Positions 27,203 to 35,360 of a stretch of 64,000 bases of DNA are shown here, piece after piece; position 1 is the stretch's first letter, and each line of letters starts with the position of its first letter. The stretch lies in NCBI GenBank assembly GCA_039192165.1, contig JBCCXD010000002.1, positions 509,457 through 573,456 on the forward strand. The letters are read 5' to 3'. The stretch comes from Dinoroseobacter sp039192165. Lineage in GTDB: Bacteria > Pseudomonadota > Alphaproteobacteria > Rhodobacterales > Rhodobacteraceae. Below the pieces are notes generated by a model. The model did not search any database. It was given only the letters and a program-made list of their open reading frames with translations, and was not told where the DNA came from. The position numbers and the translations under genes were made by a program.

Positions 27203-28042
27203 TTACTGTTCGTCTTCTATGAACGCAGTGAATGCTGTCTGGTATTCAGGGTGCCACCGGCTCAGCGCAGGGCGGTTTTCTATGATGTCCCCCGCCGCCC
27301 AGGAGATACGTTTCTCGTCAAGTTTGCGCGGGACGTCATTGTCCGGGCAAAGAATATAGAAATCGCCCCGGTTCAGGCTGTCCAGGAAGAAGGCTGCAGT
27401 CTGATCAGCCGTCCAGGCAGAGTCTGGCTTTTCGGACAGGCCGGTGATCCCGGTAAAGACAAATCCCGGAATTAAAAGATGCGCAGTGATTTGCGCGTCC
27501 TCCGTGTTGCGAAGTTCGTGCGCGAGCGCTTCGGTAAACGCCTTCAGGCCTGCCTTGGAGACATTATAGGCGGGGTTGCCCGGAGGTGTGGTGATGCCCT
27601 GCTTAGATCCAGTGTTTATGATAGCGCCAGGGCGGCCGCGGGCGATCATTCGCGGCGCGAACACCTGCGTGCCGTGTATAGCGCCCCACAGATTTACGCC
27701 CAGCATTTCTTGCCAGGACCCCAGCGGGCCCATGCAGGATGAACGGCCGCCAATGCCGGCGTTGTTCATCAAGATATCGACCCCGCCAAAGCGCGACGCC
27801 ACGTCTGCCTCGAGCTGTTCAAGCTGCGCCCGGTCAGCGACGTCGACACGTGCTTCAACTACATCCGGCGCGCCGGCAGCGCTCAGCAATTGACCAGCTT
27901 CCGAAAGGCCCTTTGCGTCGCGGTCGACTATCACGACACGCATGCCGATTGTTGCAAATTTCAGCGCTGCTGCGCGTCCGATACCTGAGGCGCCTCCGGT
28001 GACAAGCGCAACAGAGTCTGGCGTGAGTGCAGGGTGGGCCAT
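27203..28042 (-). CDS. SDR-family oxidoreductase
   Basis: This is a short-chain dehydrogenase of 279 residues. Cofactor motif TGGASGIGRAAALKFA, NNAGIGGR, catalytic serine in NTGSKQG and Tyr-Lys in PAYNVSKAGLKAF are all present. A long insertion-free C-terminal part (FFLDSLNRGDFYILCPDNDV) resembles SDRs annotated as oxidoreductases of unknown substrate. It stands alone, between the LacI gene and a LysR gene on the same strand. Confidence 0.88.
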   Translation of the reverse strand: MAHPALTPDSVALVTGGASGIGRAAALKFATIGMRVVIVDRDAKGLSEAGQLLSAAGAPDVVEARVDVADRAQLEQLEADVASRFGGVDILMNNAGIGGRSSCMGPLGSWQEMLGVNLWGAIHGTQVFAPRMIARGRPGAIINTGSKQGITTPPGNPAYNVSKAGLKAFTEALAHELRNTEDAQITAHLLIPGFVFTGITGLSEKPDSAWTADQTAAFFLDSLNRGDFYILCPDNDVPRKLDEKRISWAAGDIIENRPALSRWHPEYQTAFTAFIEDEQ

Positions 28043-28149
28043 GGTTATTCCTTATGTTCTTGGCTGCGATCTGAAATCATATCGTACCTGGTTGCCGCAG
28101 AGGGCTTTCGCATCCTGCTCGCCCTCCCAGCCGGGCCGTCTTTTGCCGT

Positions 28150-29070
28150 TTACAGCCATTCGCGTTTGAGAACCTCTGGTAACGTGACGCAGGCCTGATC
28201 AATCACCGCCGCGATCCGGGCGATTTTCCGCGCCCCGGGTCGGAAGGTCAGATAGACCGGATTATCGTTCTGCGACATCTCAGGCAGACAACGGACCAGT
28301 GCTCCTGTCCGCAGAGCGTCGCCGAGCATAAATTCCGGCAGGTTCGCGACCCCGTGTCCGGCGATCGCGAGCTGCATCAGGATCCCGAAGTTCCTGACTG
28401 CAATGGGTCCGCTCACTGCGACTTGTTCTTCAGTCTCTTGGGACAAGAAGCGCCATGTCGCACCCGGACGGTCTCCGCGAAATGTGAGGCAGGGCAGTTG
28501 TGCAAGATCCGCGGGCGTCTTCAAGGTGCAGTGTTCAAGGAGCTTTGGCGCCGCGACGAGAACACGCTGGAACCCGCCAAGTTTTAGGGCAACAAGGCGG
28601 TCATCCTTAAAGGTGCCGACCCGAAACGCCAGATCTGTGCTGGGGTCCTGCATATCCTCGAAAGCGTAGTCCGGTCGCATGACCAAGGTCAGATCCGGGT
28701 GAGAGGCGCTCAGAATGGGAAAGAGTTCTGTCGCGATAAGACCGCCAAATTCCGGGGTCGCCGCCATCGCGACCTGCCCGGACACTCCGACGCTTTCCTC
28801 CTGCGCGATGTCTTCGAGCAGATCGATCTCCGCAAGAAGGGACCTGATGCGATCGTCCAGCTTCTGCCCCACCCGCGTAAGCCTGACAGATCGCGCACCG
28901 CGTTCAAGAAGACGCACACCAAAATGGCTCTCGAGTTGCGCCACATGGCGGCTAACCCCAGATTTTGCGATGCCAAGTCGTTCTGCCGCAGCACTGATCC
29001 CGCCTTCGCGCGCAACGGTGTGGAAGCTCAAAAGGGCAGGGAGGCCCAGCGTTCTAATATTTTGAACCAT
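28150..29070 (-). CDS. LysR-family transcriptional regulator
   Basis: The product has 306 residues with an N-terminal winged helix (LPALLSFHTVAREGGISAAAERLGIAKSGVSRHVAQLES) and a LysR substrate-binding domain. ATG 29070 gives the normal length; the frame further up to 29154 would add an unrelated leader. It is divergent from the SDR gene at 29169, the usual arrangement for a LysR regulator and its target. A perfect 17-base palindrome lies between them. Confidence 0.9.
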   Translation of the reverse strand: MVQNIRTLGLPALLSFHTVAREGGISAAAERLGIAKSGVSRHVAQLESHFGVRLLERGARSVRLTRVGQKLDDRIRSLLAEIDLLEDIAQEESVGVSGQVAMAATPEFGGLIATELFPILSASHPDLTLVMRPDYAFEDMQDPSTDLAFRVGTFKDDRLVALKLGGFQRVLVAAPKLLEHCTLKTPADLAQLPCLTFRGDRPGATWRFLSQETEEQVAVSGPIAVRNFGILMQLAIAGHGVANLPEFMLGDALRTGALVRCLPEMSQNDNPVYLTFRPGARKIARIAAVIDQACVTLPEVLKREWL

Positions 29071-29133
29071 GGGTTCAATCTTATCTGACTGTTCTTCTTC
29101 GAATGCAACTCGTATCTCCAACCCATGACACCA

Positions 29134-29150
29134 GCTCAACCGGGTTGAGC
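29134..29150. promoter_or_regulatory. Perfect palindrome in the lysR-SDR intergenic region
   Basis: GCTCAACCGGGTTGAGC has eight-base arms around one central base. It lies 19 bases before the SDR start, so a bound regulator could block it. It could also be an mRNA hairpin. A LysR T-N11-A type site is not obvious within it. Confidence 0.45.
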
Positions 29151-29168
29151 ACAAACTGGAGATTGAAA

Positions 29169-30053
29169 ATGAACATTCTGATCACAGGTGCGAACAGCGG
29201 ATTTGGCAAACTGATCGTTGCTGATCTGGTAAAGGCCGGACACAAGATTGTCGGGTCAATGCGGGACATTGACGGCCGCAACGCGGCTGCAAAAGAAGAG
29301 TTCGGCGCGATGGGCGTCGATGTCGTCGAAATTGACGTGACGGACGAGGACTCCGTCTCGGCGGGCGTTGCAGCGGCGACTGACAAGCTTGGAAGTATTG
29401 ACGTTCTGATCAACAACGCAGGCGTCGGCGCTCACGGTCTGCAAGAAAGCTTTACGGCTGCGGATTTCCAGCGGCTGTTCGACATAAATGTCTTTGGCGT
29501 TCAAAGGATGGTCCGCGCCGTGCTGCCCGATATGCGTGGACGCGGCGATGGGTTGATCCTGAACATCTCCAGCCTGCTTGGGCGCGTCACGCTGCCGTTT
29601 TACGGCCCGTACAATGCCAGTAAATGGGCGCTCGAGGCGATGACAGAGAATTATCGCGTCGAACTCAGTCAGTTCGGCGTCGATGTAACTCTCGTTGAGC
29701 CAGGCGGGTTCCCAACGCGGTTTTTCGACAACCTTCTGAAGCCCTCAACCCAAGACCGAGAGGCGGGCTACGGAGAGATGGCAGCTGCGCCGAAGGCGGC
29801 TCTTGAAGGCTTCGAGGAGTTTCTGAGCGCAAACCCACAGCAGAACCCGCAACTTGTCGCCGAGGCCGTGACAGGCGTGATCGCAACCCGGCCCGGTGAG
29901 CGGCCGTTGCGGACCGAGGTTGACCGGATTGGCATGGGCGAACCTATCAAGGCCTATAACGAGCATCTTGGCCAGGTTACGACCGGCATCTTCACTAATC
30001 TCGGGATCGAAGGCTTGCTTCAGCTTAGAACGGGCGAAACGGAAGCAGCTTAA
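29169..30053 (+). CDS. SDR-family oxidoreductase, LysR-linked
   Basis: This is a short-chain dehydrogenase of 294 residues. It starts MNILITGANSGFGKLIVADL, with NNAGVGAHG and the catalytic SSLLGRVTLPFYGPYNASKWA. The sequence VTLVEPGGFPTRF matches SDRs of the classical type acting on unknown substrates. GGAG lies eight bases before ATG 29169. It is probably controlled by the divergent LysR protein. A terminator follows at 30117. Confidence 0.88.
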   Translation: MNILITGANSGFGKLIVADLVKAGHKIVGSMRDIDGRNAAAKEEFGAMGVDVVEIDVTDEDSVSAGVAAATDKLGSIDVLINNAGVGAHGLQESFTAADFQRLFDINVFGVQRMVRAVLPDMRGRGDGLILNISSLLGRVTLPFYGPYNASKWALEAMTENYRVELSQFGVDVTLVEPGGFPTRFFDNLLKPSTQDREAGYGEMAAAPKAALEGFEEFLSANPQQNPQLVAEAVTGVIATRPGERPLRTEVDRIGMGEPIKAYNEHLGQVTTGIFTNLGIEGLLQLRTGETEAA

Positions 30054-30116
30054 ACGGGTCCCCGGGCGCAAAGCCAAGAAGCTGCTGGGACCAAATTAAG
30101 ACTGTATCAAACAGGA

Positions 30117-30154
30117 GCCGCGCGGGATCCGCTGAGGACCGCGCGGTTTTTTTT
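30117..30154 (+). terminator. Rho-independent terminator after the LysR-linked SDR gene
   Basis: CCGCGCGG (30118-30125) pairs with a second CCGCGCGG (30139-30146) and is followed by eight T residues. It is the cleanest intrinsic terminator in the window. Confidence 0.9.
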
Positions 30155-30223
30155 GCGTTCCTTCTGTCCTTGGCGGCTGGATCAAGTCGATGCAGCTCTC
30201 TCTCTATGCTAGGGTCCTTTGCA

Positions 30224-31057
30224 ATGGCTGATTTCCGCACCGCTACCCTCAACGATCTGAGCTTGGTCCTGGACTGGGCAGCCCGTGAGGGCTGGAACCC
30301 AGGCCTGGATGATGCAGCCGCTTTCTTTGAGGCCGACCCAAACGGGTTCTTTGTGGCTTGTGACGAAGGGGTTCCGGTTGCAGCGATTTCCGTGGTCAAC
30401 CACAGTCCGGATTTTGCATTCCTTGGGCTTTATATTGTGCTGCCGCAGCGTCGTCACGAGGGTGTTGGACTTGCGCTATGGAACCATGCAATTATGCATG
30501 CCGGAGACCGGGTTGTTGGATTGGACGGGGTCCCAGACCAGCAGGAAAACTATCGAAAATCAGGATTTGTAAGCGCAGGAGGCACAACGCGCTACTCCGG
30601 AACTGTGCCCGCGACCAAACATGCACAAATCAGACCGGTGCAAGACCACCATATTCCGGAGCTCATCGCCCTCGAAGGCTCGGCATCCGGAACGCACAAG
30701 TCTGCTTACCTGCAAGCTTGGTTCGCAGGGGCGAAGACGCGCGTTACGCTGACAGAGGAAAGGGCGGGGCAACTTCAAGGGGCCTGCACTGTGCGTCGGT
30801 GCCGAGAGGGAGCAAAAATCGGGCCTCTGATTGCGCGCGACCTCGAAACTGCGCGGCGTCTGCTAGAGCACGCGGCAACCCTTTTTCCCGGACCTGTTGT
30901 ACTTGACGTGCCTGATGCATCGAACGCTTTGGCGCAGTTGTGTGCCGCTTACGGTATGTCGCCCAGTTTCAAAACTGCTCGCATGTATCGTGGAAAAGCC
31001 CCGAAGGCATCGGCGCCGGTGGATTTTTTCGCGGTGGTAAGCCTCGAACTTGGTTAA
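30224..31057 (+). CDS. GNAT-family N-acetyltransferase, two-domain
   Basis: The 277-residue protein has an N-terminal GNAT fold with the acetyl-CoA motif region LYIVLPQRRHEGVGLALWNHA, then a second domain (PVQDHHIPELIAL... and a C-terminal VLDVPDASNALAQLCAAYGM) seen in YitH-type acetyltransferases. The substrate is unknown. ATG 30224 begins MADFRTATLNDLSLVLDWAA, and the frame to 30170 has no matching signal. It is monocistronic, between the terminator and the uracil genes. Confidence 0.82.
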   Translation: MADFRTATLNDLSLVLDWAAREGWNPGLDDAAAFFEADPNGFFVACDEGVPVAAISVVNHSPDFAFLGLYIVLPQRRHEGVGLALWNHAIMHAGDRVVGLDGVPDQQENYRKSGFVSAGGTTRYSGTVPATKHAQIRPVQDHHIPELIALEGSASGTHKSAYLQAWFAGAKTRVTLTEERAGQLQGACTVRRCREGAKIGPLIARDLETARRLLEHAATLFPGPVVLDVPDASNALAQLCAAYGMSPSFKTARMYRGKAPKASAPVDFFAVVSLELG

Positions 31058-31117
31058 CAATTGAGCGCCGAAAGCGGTTATCGACGCGCGCTGCGAACCA
31101 GACCTAAACGGATGGTT

Positions 31118-31149
31118 GACCAAGTTCTGAAATGCGTTCTCACTTGGCC
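31118..31149. promoter_or_regulatory. Inverted repeat before the uracil catabolic genes
   Basis: GACCAAGT (31118-31125) and ACTTGGCC (31142-31149) form an imperfect inverted repeat with a 16-base spacer that contains a direct repeat of GTTCT. It lies 21 bases before the URC1-like start and could be an operator. Confidence 0.3.
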
Positions 31150-31169
31150 TCTCAATCTCTCGGTACCCA

Positions 31170-32417
31170 ATGACTGACATCAGACATATCGTTCTCGCCA
31201 CGCACCCACCGACCGGCAGCCGCAAGCCGCCGGAAATTCAGTGGGGTGCCGACCATGCCCAAGCGCGTGGACCGGTCATCGGCGGCCTGTCCGGTGGCAA
31301 GCGCAATGTGATTGGTGCCCATTCGGGAAGCTATGGTGTTTACCGTGCACTGGCCGTCGCGAGCGGGGATCTGAGCCCTGTGCATCGTCCGGATCTGTCC
31401 CTTACGCGGCCTTCGGTTGACATCGGCCCATTTCCGCAGTGGCAGGGGGAGGACCGCATTGTCTCCCTGGATCCTTACGGCCATATCGTTGCGGACGCGT
31501 TTGCAGATGAACTGGCAGCGGGCGCGCCCATTCAGCCGACCATAGCGATAACCCAAGCGCGCATCTTGCTGCCTGAGTTCAAAGACGCTTTGAGCGCAGG
31601 ACGGCTTAAGCCTGATGGTCAGATTCTGACCGAGGCCGGCGAAGCCAACGTGACTAAGATTGCAATTGAGCCGGTCTGGTATCTTCCAGGCCTCGCGCGG
31701 CGGCTCAGCGTCTCAGAAGTTTCTCTGCGTCACGCGCTCTTTGAGTACACAGGGGGCATGTTCCCGGAGCTGGTCACACGTTCAGATCTGAAAGTGTTCT
31801 TGCCACCTATCGGGTCGATTACACTCTATATATTTGGCGCGCCTGAGGGCTTGTGGACCGACGGGCGCCGTGTGACCTGCCGGGTTCATGACGAATGCAA
31901 TGGCTCAGATGTCTTCGGAAGCGATATCTGTACATGTCGTCCGTATTTGACCCATGGGATAGAGGAATGCGTTCAGGAAGCGCAGAACGGCGGTGCTGGT
32001 CTGATCGTCTACAATCGCAAGGAAGGGCGCGCATTAGGAGAGGTCACCAAGTTTCTTGTGTACAATGCCCGTAAGCGAAATCCTGATGGCGATACGGCCG
32101 AGGCCTATTTTGAGAAAACCGAGTGCGTTGCCGGTGTGCAGGACATGCGGTTTCAATCGCTTATGCCGGACGTGTTTCATTGGCTTGGGATCACGCATAT
32201 TGACCGGTTCGTTTCGATGTCCGACATGAAATTCAACGCTCTGGCCGAGCAGGGTATAACGGTTGGGGAACGTATACCGATCCCAGATGAACTTATTCCC
32301 GGCGACGCACATGTAGAGATGGATGCGAAAAAGGCGGCTGGCTACTACACTGATGACAGTGTTTCGATGCCGGAAGATCTGAGCGCGACGAAGGGTCGAA
32401 ACCTCGATGACTACTGA
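31170..32417 (+). CDS. urc1: URC1-like GTP cyclohydrolase II homologue (uracil catabolism)
   Basis: The C-terminal half carries the GTP cyclohydrolase II zinc motif RVHDECNGSDVFGSDICTC and the region GLIVYNRKEGRALGEVTKFL, while the N-terminal 180 residues are specific to the URC1 group. Yeast URC1 is needed to use uracil as nitrogen source and is thought to act on uridine-level intermediates rather than GTP. The next two genes are URC4-like and upp, the same set as the fungal URC pathway, which supports this role over riboflavin synthesis. It overlaps URC4 by 11 bases. There is no strong ribosome binding site before ATG 31170. Confidence 0.9.
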   Translation: MTDIRHIVLATHPPTGSRKPPEIQWGADHAQARGPVIGGLSGGKRNVIGAHSGSYGVYRALAVASGDLSPVHRPDLSLTRPSVDIGPFPQWQGEDRIVSLDPYGHIVADAFADELAAGAPIQPTIAITQARILLPEFKDALSAGRLKPDGQILTEAGEANVTKIAIEPVWYLPGLARRLSVSEVSLRHALFEYTGGMFPELVTRSDLKVFLPPIGSITLYIFGAPEGLWTDGRRVTCRVHDECNGSDVFGSDICTCRPYLTHGIEECVQEAQNGGAGLIVYNRKEGRALGEVTKFLVYNARKRNPDGDTAEAYFEKTECVAGVQDMRFQSLMPDVFHWLGITHIDRFVSMSDMKFNALAEQGITVGERIPIPDELIPGDAHVEMDAKKAAGYYTDDSVSMPEDLSATKGRNLDDY

Positions 32418-33582
32418 GGCCGACTGGCTTTTGTCACCCGGTGCAATTCGCCAGCAATGCAGTGCTCTTTTCGATCTTGGGGTTGCGGGGGAACTTGAAT
32501 ACTTCGCCGTACATCTTGACCGCTTGTCGGCCTGCGCGCGCGAGGTGGTCGCAACGATACATACCAATTATCCCGACTTGAACGTGCCGCCCCATGCACG
32601 CTGGCGGCACTTTTTGATCGACGGGGAAGACCGCTGGATGCGCCACGGAAAGCGCCTTTCCTCTGATCCTCGAGAGCGGGCGCGGGTTGAGTTCGAACTT
32701 GCAATCCTCTCAGTGCTTCTAGACGCGGGCGCGGGTGCGGCTTGGACTTATCGGGACCCTGCAAGCGGAGCGCGCTATGCGCGGTCCGAGGGGCTGGCAC
32801 TGGCTTCACTCGATATGTTCGTTGGTGGCAGCTTCGGCGCCTGCGATGCGACCGCGTTGAAAGGTTTTACGGCCCGGGATCTTGCGCTGGGCTTTCAGGT
32901 AAGCGACGAGAATCCTCTGGAGGGTCTCGCGGGCAGAGCCGCTCTGATCTCGGCACTTGGAGGCGTCGTGGCAACCCGTCCGGATGTCTTCGGAGCGGAA
33001 AAGCGGCTTGGAGGTCTGGCGGATTTTCTGATCGACAGCGCTGGACCGGACCTTGAAGCCAAGCGGATCCTGATGACGCTGCTCGACGTCCTGGGACCTG
33101 TATGGCCTGGAACACTGGAACTGGACGGACGGCTCTTGGGCGACTGTTGGCGCCATCCGCAAGCGCCCAGATCCGGCTTTGTGCCTTTCCACAAATTAAG
33201 CCAATGGCTCAGCTATTCGCTGCTGGAGCCTCTGGCGCGCGCTGGGATCAGCGTAACTGGTCTTGAAGAACTGACCGGGCTTGCCGAGTATCGAAATGGA
33301 GGGTTGTTCGTCGATAGCGGCGTGCTCGAGCTCAAGGTTGCGGATCCCGGACCTGTTCCACCACAAAGCGCTCTGGTGGTGGAGTGGCGTGCACTGACAG
33401 TTTCGTTGCTGGATCGCGTTGCCGATCTTGTACGTGCCGAGCTGGGTAAATCCGCCGATGAGATGCCGTTGGCGGCAGTGCTGGAAGGCGGCACCTGGGC
33501 CACCGGGCGACGTCTTGCTCAGCAGAAGCGCGCCGGTGGCGCACCGCCGATCGAAATTGTCTCTACCGGTACGGTTTTTTAG
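32407..33582 (+). CDS. urc4: URC4-like protein (DUF1688)
   Basis: The 391-residue product matches the DUF1688/URC4 family: WLLSPGAIRQQCSALFDLG at the start, then LNVPPHARWRHF, GAGAAWTYRDP, and late GFVPFHKLSQWLSYSLLEPL and GGLFVDSGVL. The family is essential for fungal uracil catabolism but its reaction is not established. Its start lies inside the end of the URC1-like gene, and upp follows after 17 bases. I infer a three-gene uracil operon. Confidence 0.9.
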   Translation: MTTEADWLLSPGAIRQQCSALFDLGVAGELEYFAVHLDRLSACAREVVATIHTNYPDLNVPPHARWRHFLIDGEDRWMRHGKRLSSDPRERARVEFELAILSVLLDAGAGAAWTYRDPASGARYARSEGLALASLDMFVGGSFGACDATALKGFTARDLALGFQVSDENPLEGLAGRAALISALGGVVATRPDVFGAEKRLGGLADFLIDSAGPDLEAKRILMTLLDVLGPVWPGTLELDGRLLGDCWRHPQAPRSGFVPFHKLSQWLSYSLLEPLARAGISVTGLEELTGLAEYRNGGLFVDSGVLELKVADPGPVPPQSALVVEWRALTVSLLDRVADLVRAELGKSADEMPLAAVLEGGTWATGRRLAQQKRAGGAPPIEIVSTGTVF

Positions 33583-33599
33583 CGAAAGGTTCTTGACCC

Positions 33600-34232
33600 A
33601 TGACAGACCAAGTGACCGTTGTTTCGCACCCGCTTGTGCAACACAAATTGTCTTTGATGCGTAAAAAAGGAACGCCGACGATGGAGTTCCGCCAATTGCT
33701 CCGAGAGATTTCGCATCTCCTGGCCTACGAGGTCATGCGTGATCTGCCGTTAGAGAAAGTTGCCATCGACACACCCCTTGAGCCAATGCAGGCGCCCATG
33801 ATCGAGGGCAAAAAGCTGGTGCTGGTTTCCATCCTGCGGGCGGGCAATGGATTACTGGAGGGAGTGCTGGACCTTGTCCCGCAGGCGCGCGTTGGGCATG
33901 TTGGGCTTTATCGCGATCCTGAGACACTGGTTGCCGTCGAGTATTACTTCAAGGTCCCTTCCGATATTGCCGATCGCATGGTGATTGCGGTTGATCCTAT
34001 GCTGGCGACGGCAAATTCCGCGAGCGCAGCACTCACGCGCTTGAAGGACGTCGGAGCGAAATCGATCAAATTCCTATGTCTGCTTGCCTCTCCGGAAGGG
34101 ATTGAAACCCTGTGCCGCGATCATCCTGATGTGCCTATCGTGACTGCCGCCATCGACGAGCGCCTCGATGATCATGGTTACATCCGCCCGGGCCTCGGCG
34201 ATGCGGGAGACAGAATGTACGGTACTCAGTGA
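33600..34232 (+). CDS. upp: Uracil phosphoribosyltransferase
   Basis: Upp joins uracil and PRPP to UMP. The 210-residue product has the PRPP motif VIAVDPMLATANSASAAL and the uracil-binding end TAAIDERLDDHGYIRPGLGDAGDR. The PRPP loop reads ATANS where many relatives have ATGGS or ATGNS. In this operon it should provide the nucleotide entry step of the URC pathway (the URC6 role in yeast) besides salvage. It converges on glpR with a 100-base gap. Confidence 0.95.
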   Translation: MTDQVTVVSHPLVQHKLSLMRKKGTPTMEFRQLLREISHLLAYEVMRDLPLEKVAIDTPLEPMQAPMIEGKKLVLVSILRAGNGLLEGVLDLVPQARVGHVGLYRDPETLVAVEYYFKVPSDIADRMVIAVDPMLATANSASAALTRLKDVGAKSIKFLCLLASPEGIETLCRDHPDVPIVTAAIDERLDDHGYIRPGLGDAGDRMYGTQ

Positions 34233-34332
34233 AGATCCCCAGCCTTCTGATTGCGTGTCGGAAGCGGGGCAGGGTGTTTTAATAAGCCGGTTGCTCTTGC
34301 CTTGACGGTTGCGTGGCTGAGTAGTCTGCCAA

Positions 34333-35106
34333 TCAGTTTATCTGTTTCCCTGAAACGACGATGCGCGTGCCTGCGCGATCGCACACTGCCTTTGAGCTGG
34401 CGGGAGGCTCCCTGTCGGTGACAAAAACGTCTACTGCAGCCAAGGAGGCAATTGTTGCCGGGGCCTTGCGCTCGAATTTTGAGGCATCCGCGGCAAGAAG
34501 GACAGTGTTGCTTCGTGCGATTATTTCCTTGCTCACCCCGACCTCTTGAAAATCGAAGTCGAGGATCTCGCCTTCTTCGTGTAGCGCTGAGCAGCCGATC
34601 ACAGCGTAATCAAAACGGAACTGTCCGATCGTTTGTTTTGCGAGATCACCGATCAAACCACCGTCTGACCGGCGCACATTCCCCCCAGTGACCACCACAT
34701 CAATCGCTTCGTTGCGTGCCAGGATAAGCGCGATGTTGATGTTGTTTGTCACCACAAGCAGACCCTCGTGATGCAATAGCTCCTCGGCAACGGCTTCAGT
34801 GGTCGTGCCGATGTTCAAAAACAAAGAGCAATCGTTGGGGATCTCCTTTGCACAGGCGCGCGCAATATCCACCTTTGCGGACTGATTGAGTTCGCGCCGT
34901 TCCCGGTAACCGATATTGCTGGTCGTCGAGGGCAGAACCGCACCGCCATGCACGCGCTCCAGCTGTCCGGCATCCGCAAGTTCTGTCAAATCGCGGCGTA
35001 TCGTTTGCGGTGTCACACCAAAATAGGCAACAAGGCCGTCAACGGTTACCAGGCCTTCACGACGCGCAATTTTAATGATCTCGGGCTTTCTGAATGTCTG
35101 GACCAA
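34333..35106 (-). CDS. glpR: Glycerol regulon repressor (DeoR family)
   Basis: This is a 257-residue DeoR-type repressor. The helix-turn-helix is VTVDGLVAYFGVTPQTIRRDLTELADAGQLERVHGGAV, followed by the sugar-phosphate sensor domain with NIGTTTEAVAEEL and VVTGGNVRRSDGGLIG. It is divergent from glpD and the glycerol transporter operon, so glycerol 3-phosphate is the likely inducer. Candidate TTCG-rich operators lie between the two. Confidence 0.93.
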   Translation of the reverse strand: MVQTFRKPEIIKIARREGLVTVDGLVAYFGVTPQTIRRDLTELADAGQLERVHGGAVLPSTTSNIGYRERRELNQSAKVDIARACAKEIPNDCSLFLNIGTTTEAVAEELLHHEGLLVVTNNINIALILARNEAIDVVVTGGNVRRSDGGLIGDLAKQTIGQFRFDYAVIGCSALHEEGEILDFDFQEVGVSKEIIARSNTVLLAADASKFERKAPATIASLAAVDVFVTDREPPASSKAVCDRAGTRIVVSGKQIN

Positions 35107-35180
35107 GGGCTTCCCTCAAACACCGGATCACCTTTACAGCGCGTTTAGGTTCGATTCCACGATTCTCTGACAGATCTCCC

Positions 35181-35203
35181 GTTCGTTTTCTCTGTTTTTG
35201 AAC
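35181..35203. promoter_or_regulatory. glpR: Candidate GlpR operator 1
   Basis: GTTCGTTTTC and GTTTTTGAAC, separated by TCT, form an imperfect dyad ending in GTTC/GAAC, in the glpR-glpD intergenic space about 75 bases before glpR. GlpR sites in other bacteria are rich in TTCG and TTTTCG, which fits. Confidence 0.4.
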
Positions 35204-35263
35204 AAAATCGCGCTTTGAGCGCGCTCCGGGCAGCCATTTTTCTCATTATTTTCAGATAGTAAG

Positions 35264-35284
35264 AAAAAACGAGCAAAAACGAAG
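35264..35284. promoter_or_regulatory. glpR: Candidate GlpR operator 2
   Basis: Two direct copies of AAAAACGA (reverse TCGTTTTT), separated by GC, lie about 77 bases before glpD within a very AT-rich promoter region. Similarity to the TTCGTTTT words of site 1 suggests the same protein binds. Confidence 0.4.
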
Positions 35285-35360
35285 ATTTTTTTCTTCCAAT
35301 AATGCGCGTTTCTTGTCACATATTTTCAGCGGCTTCTTGGGCCGCGTGGGAGGAACCTTA

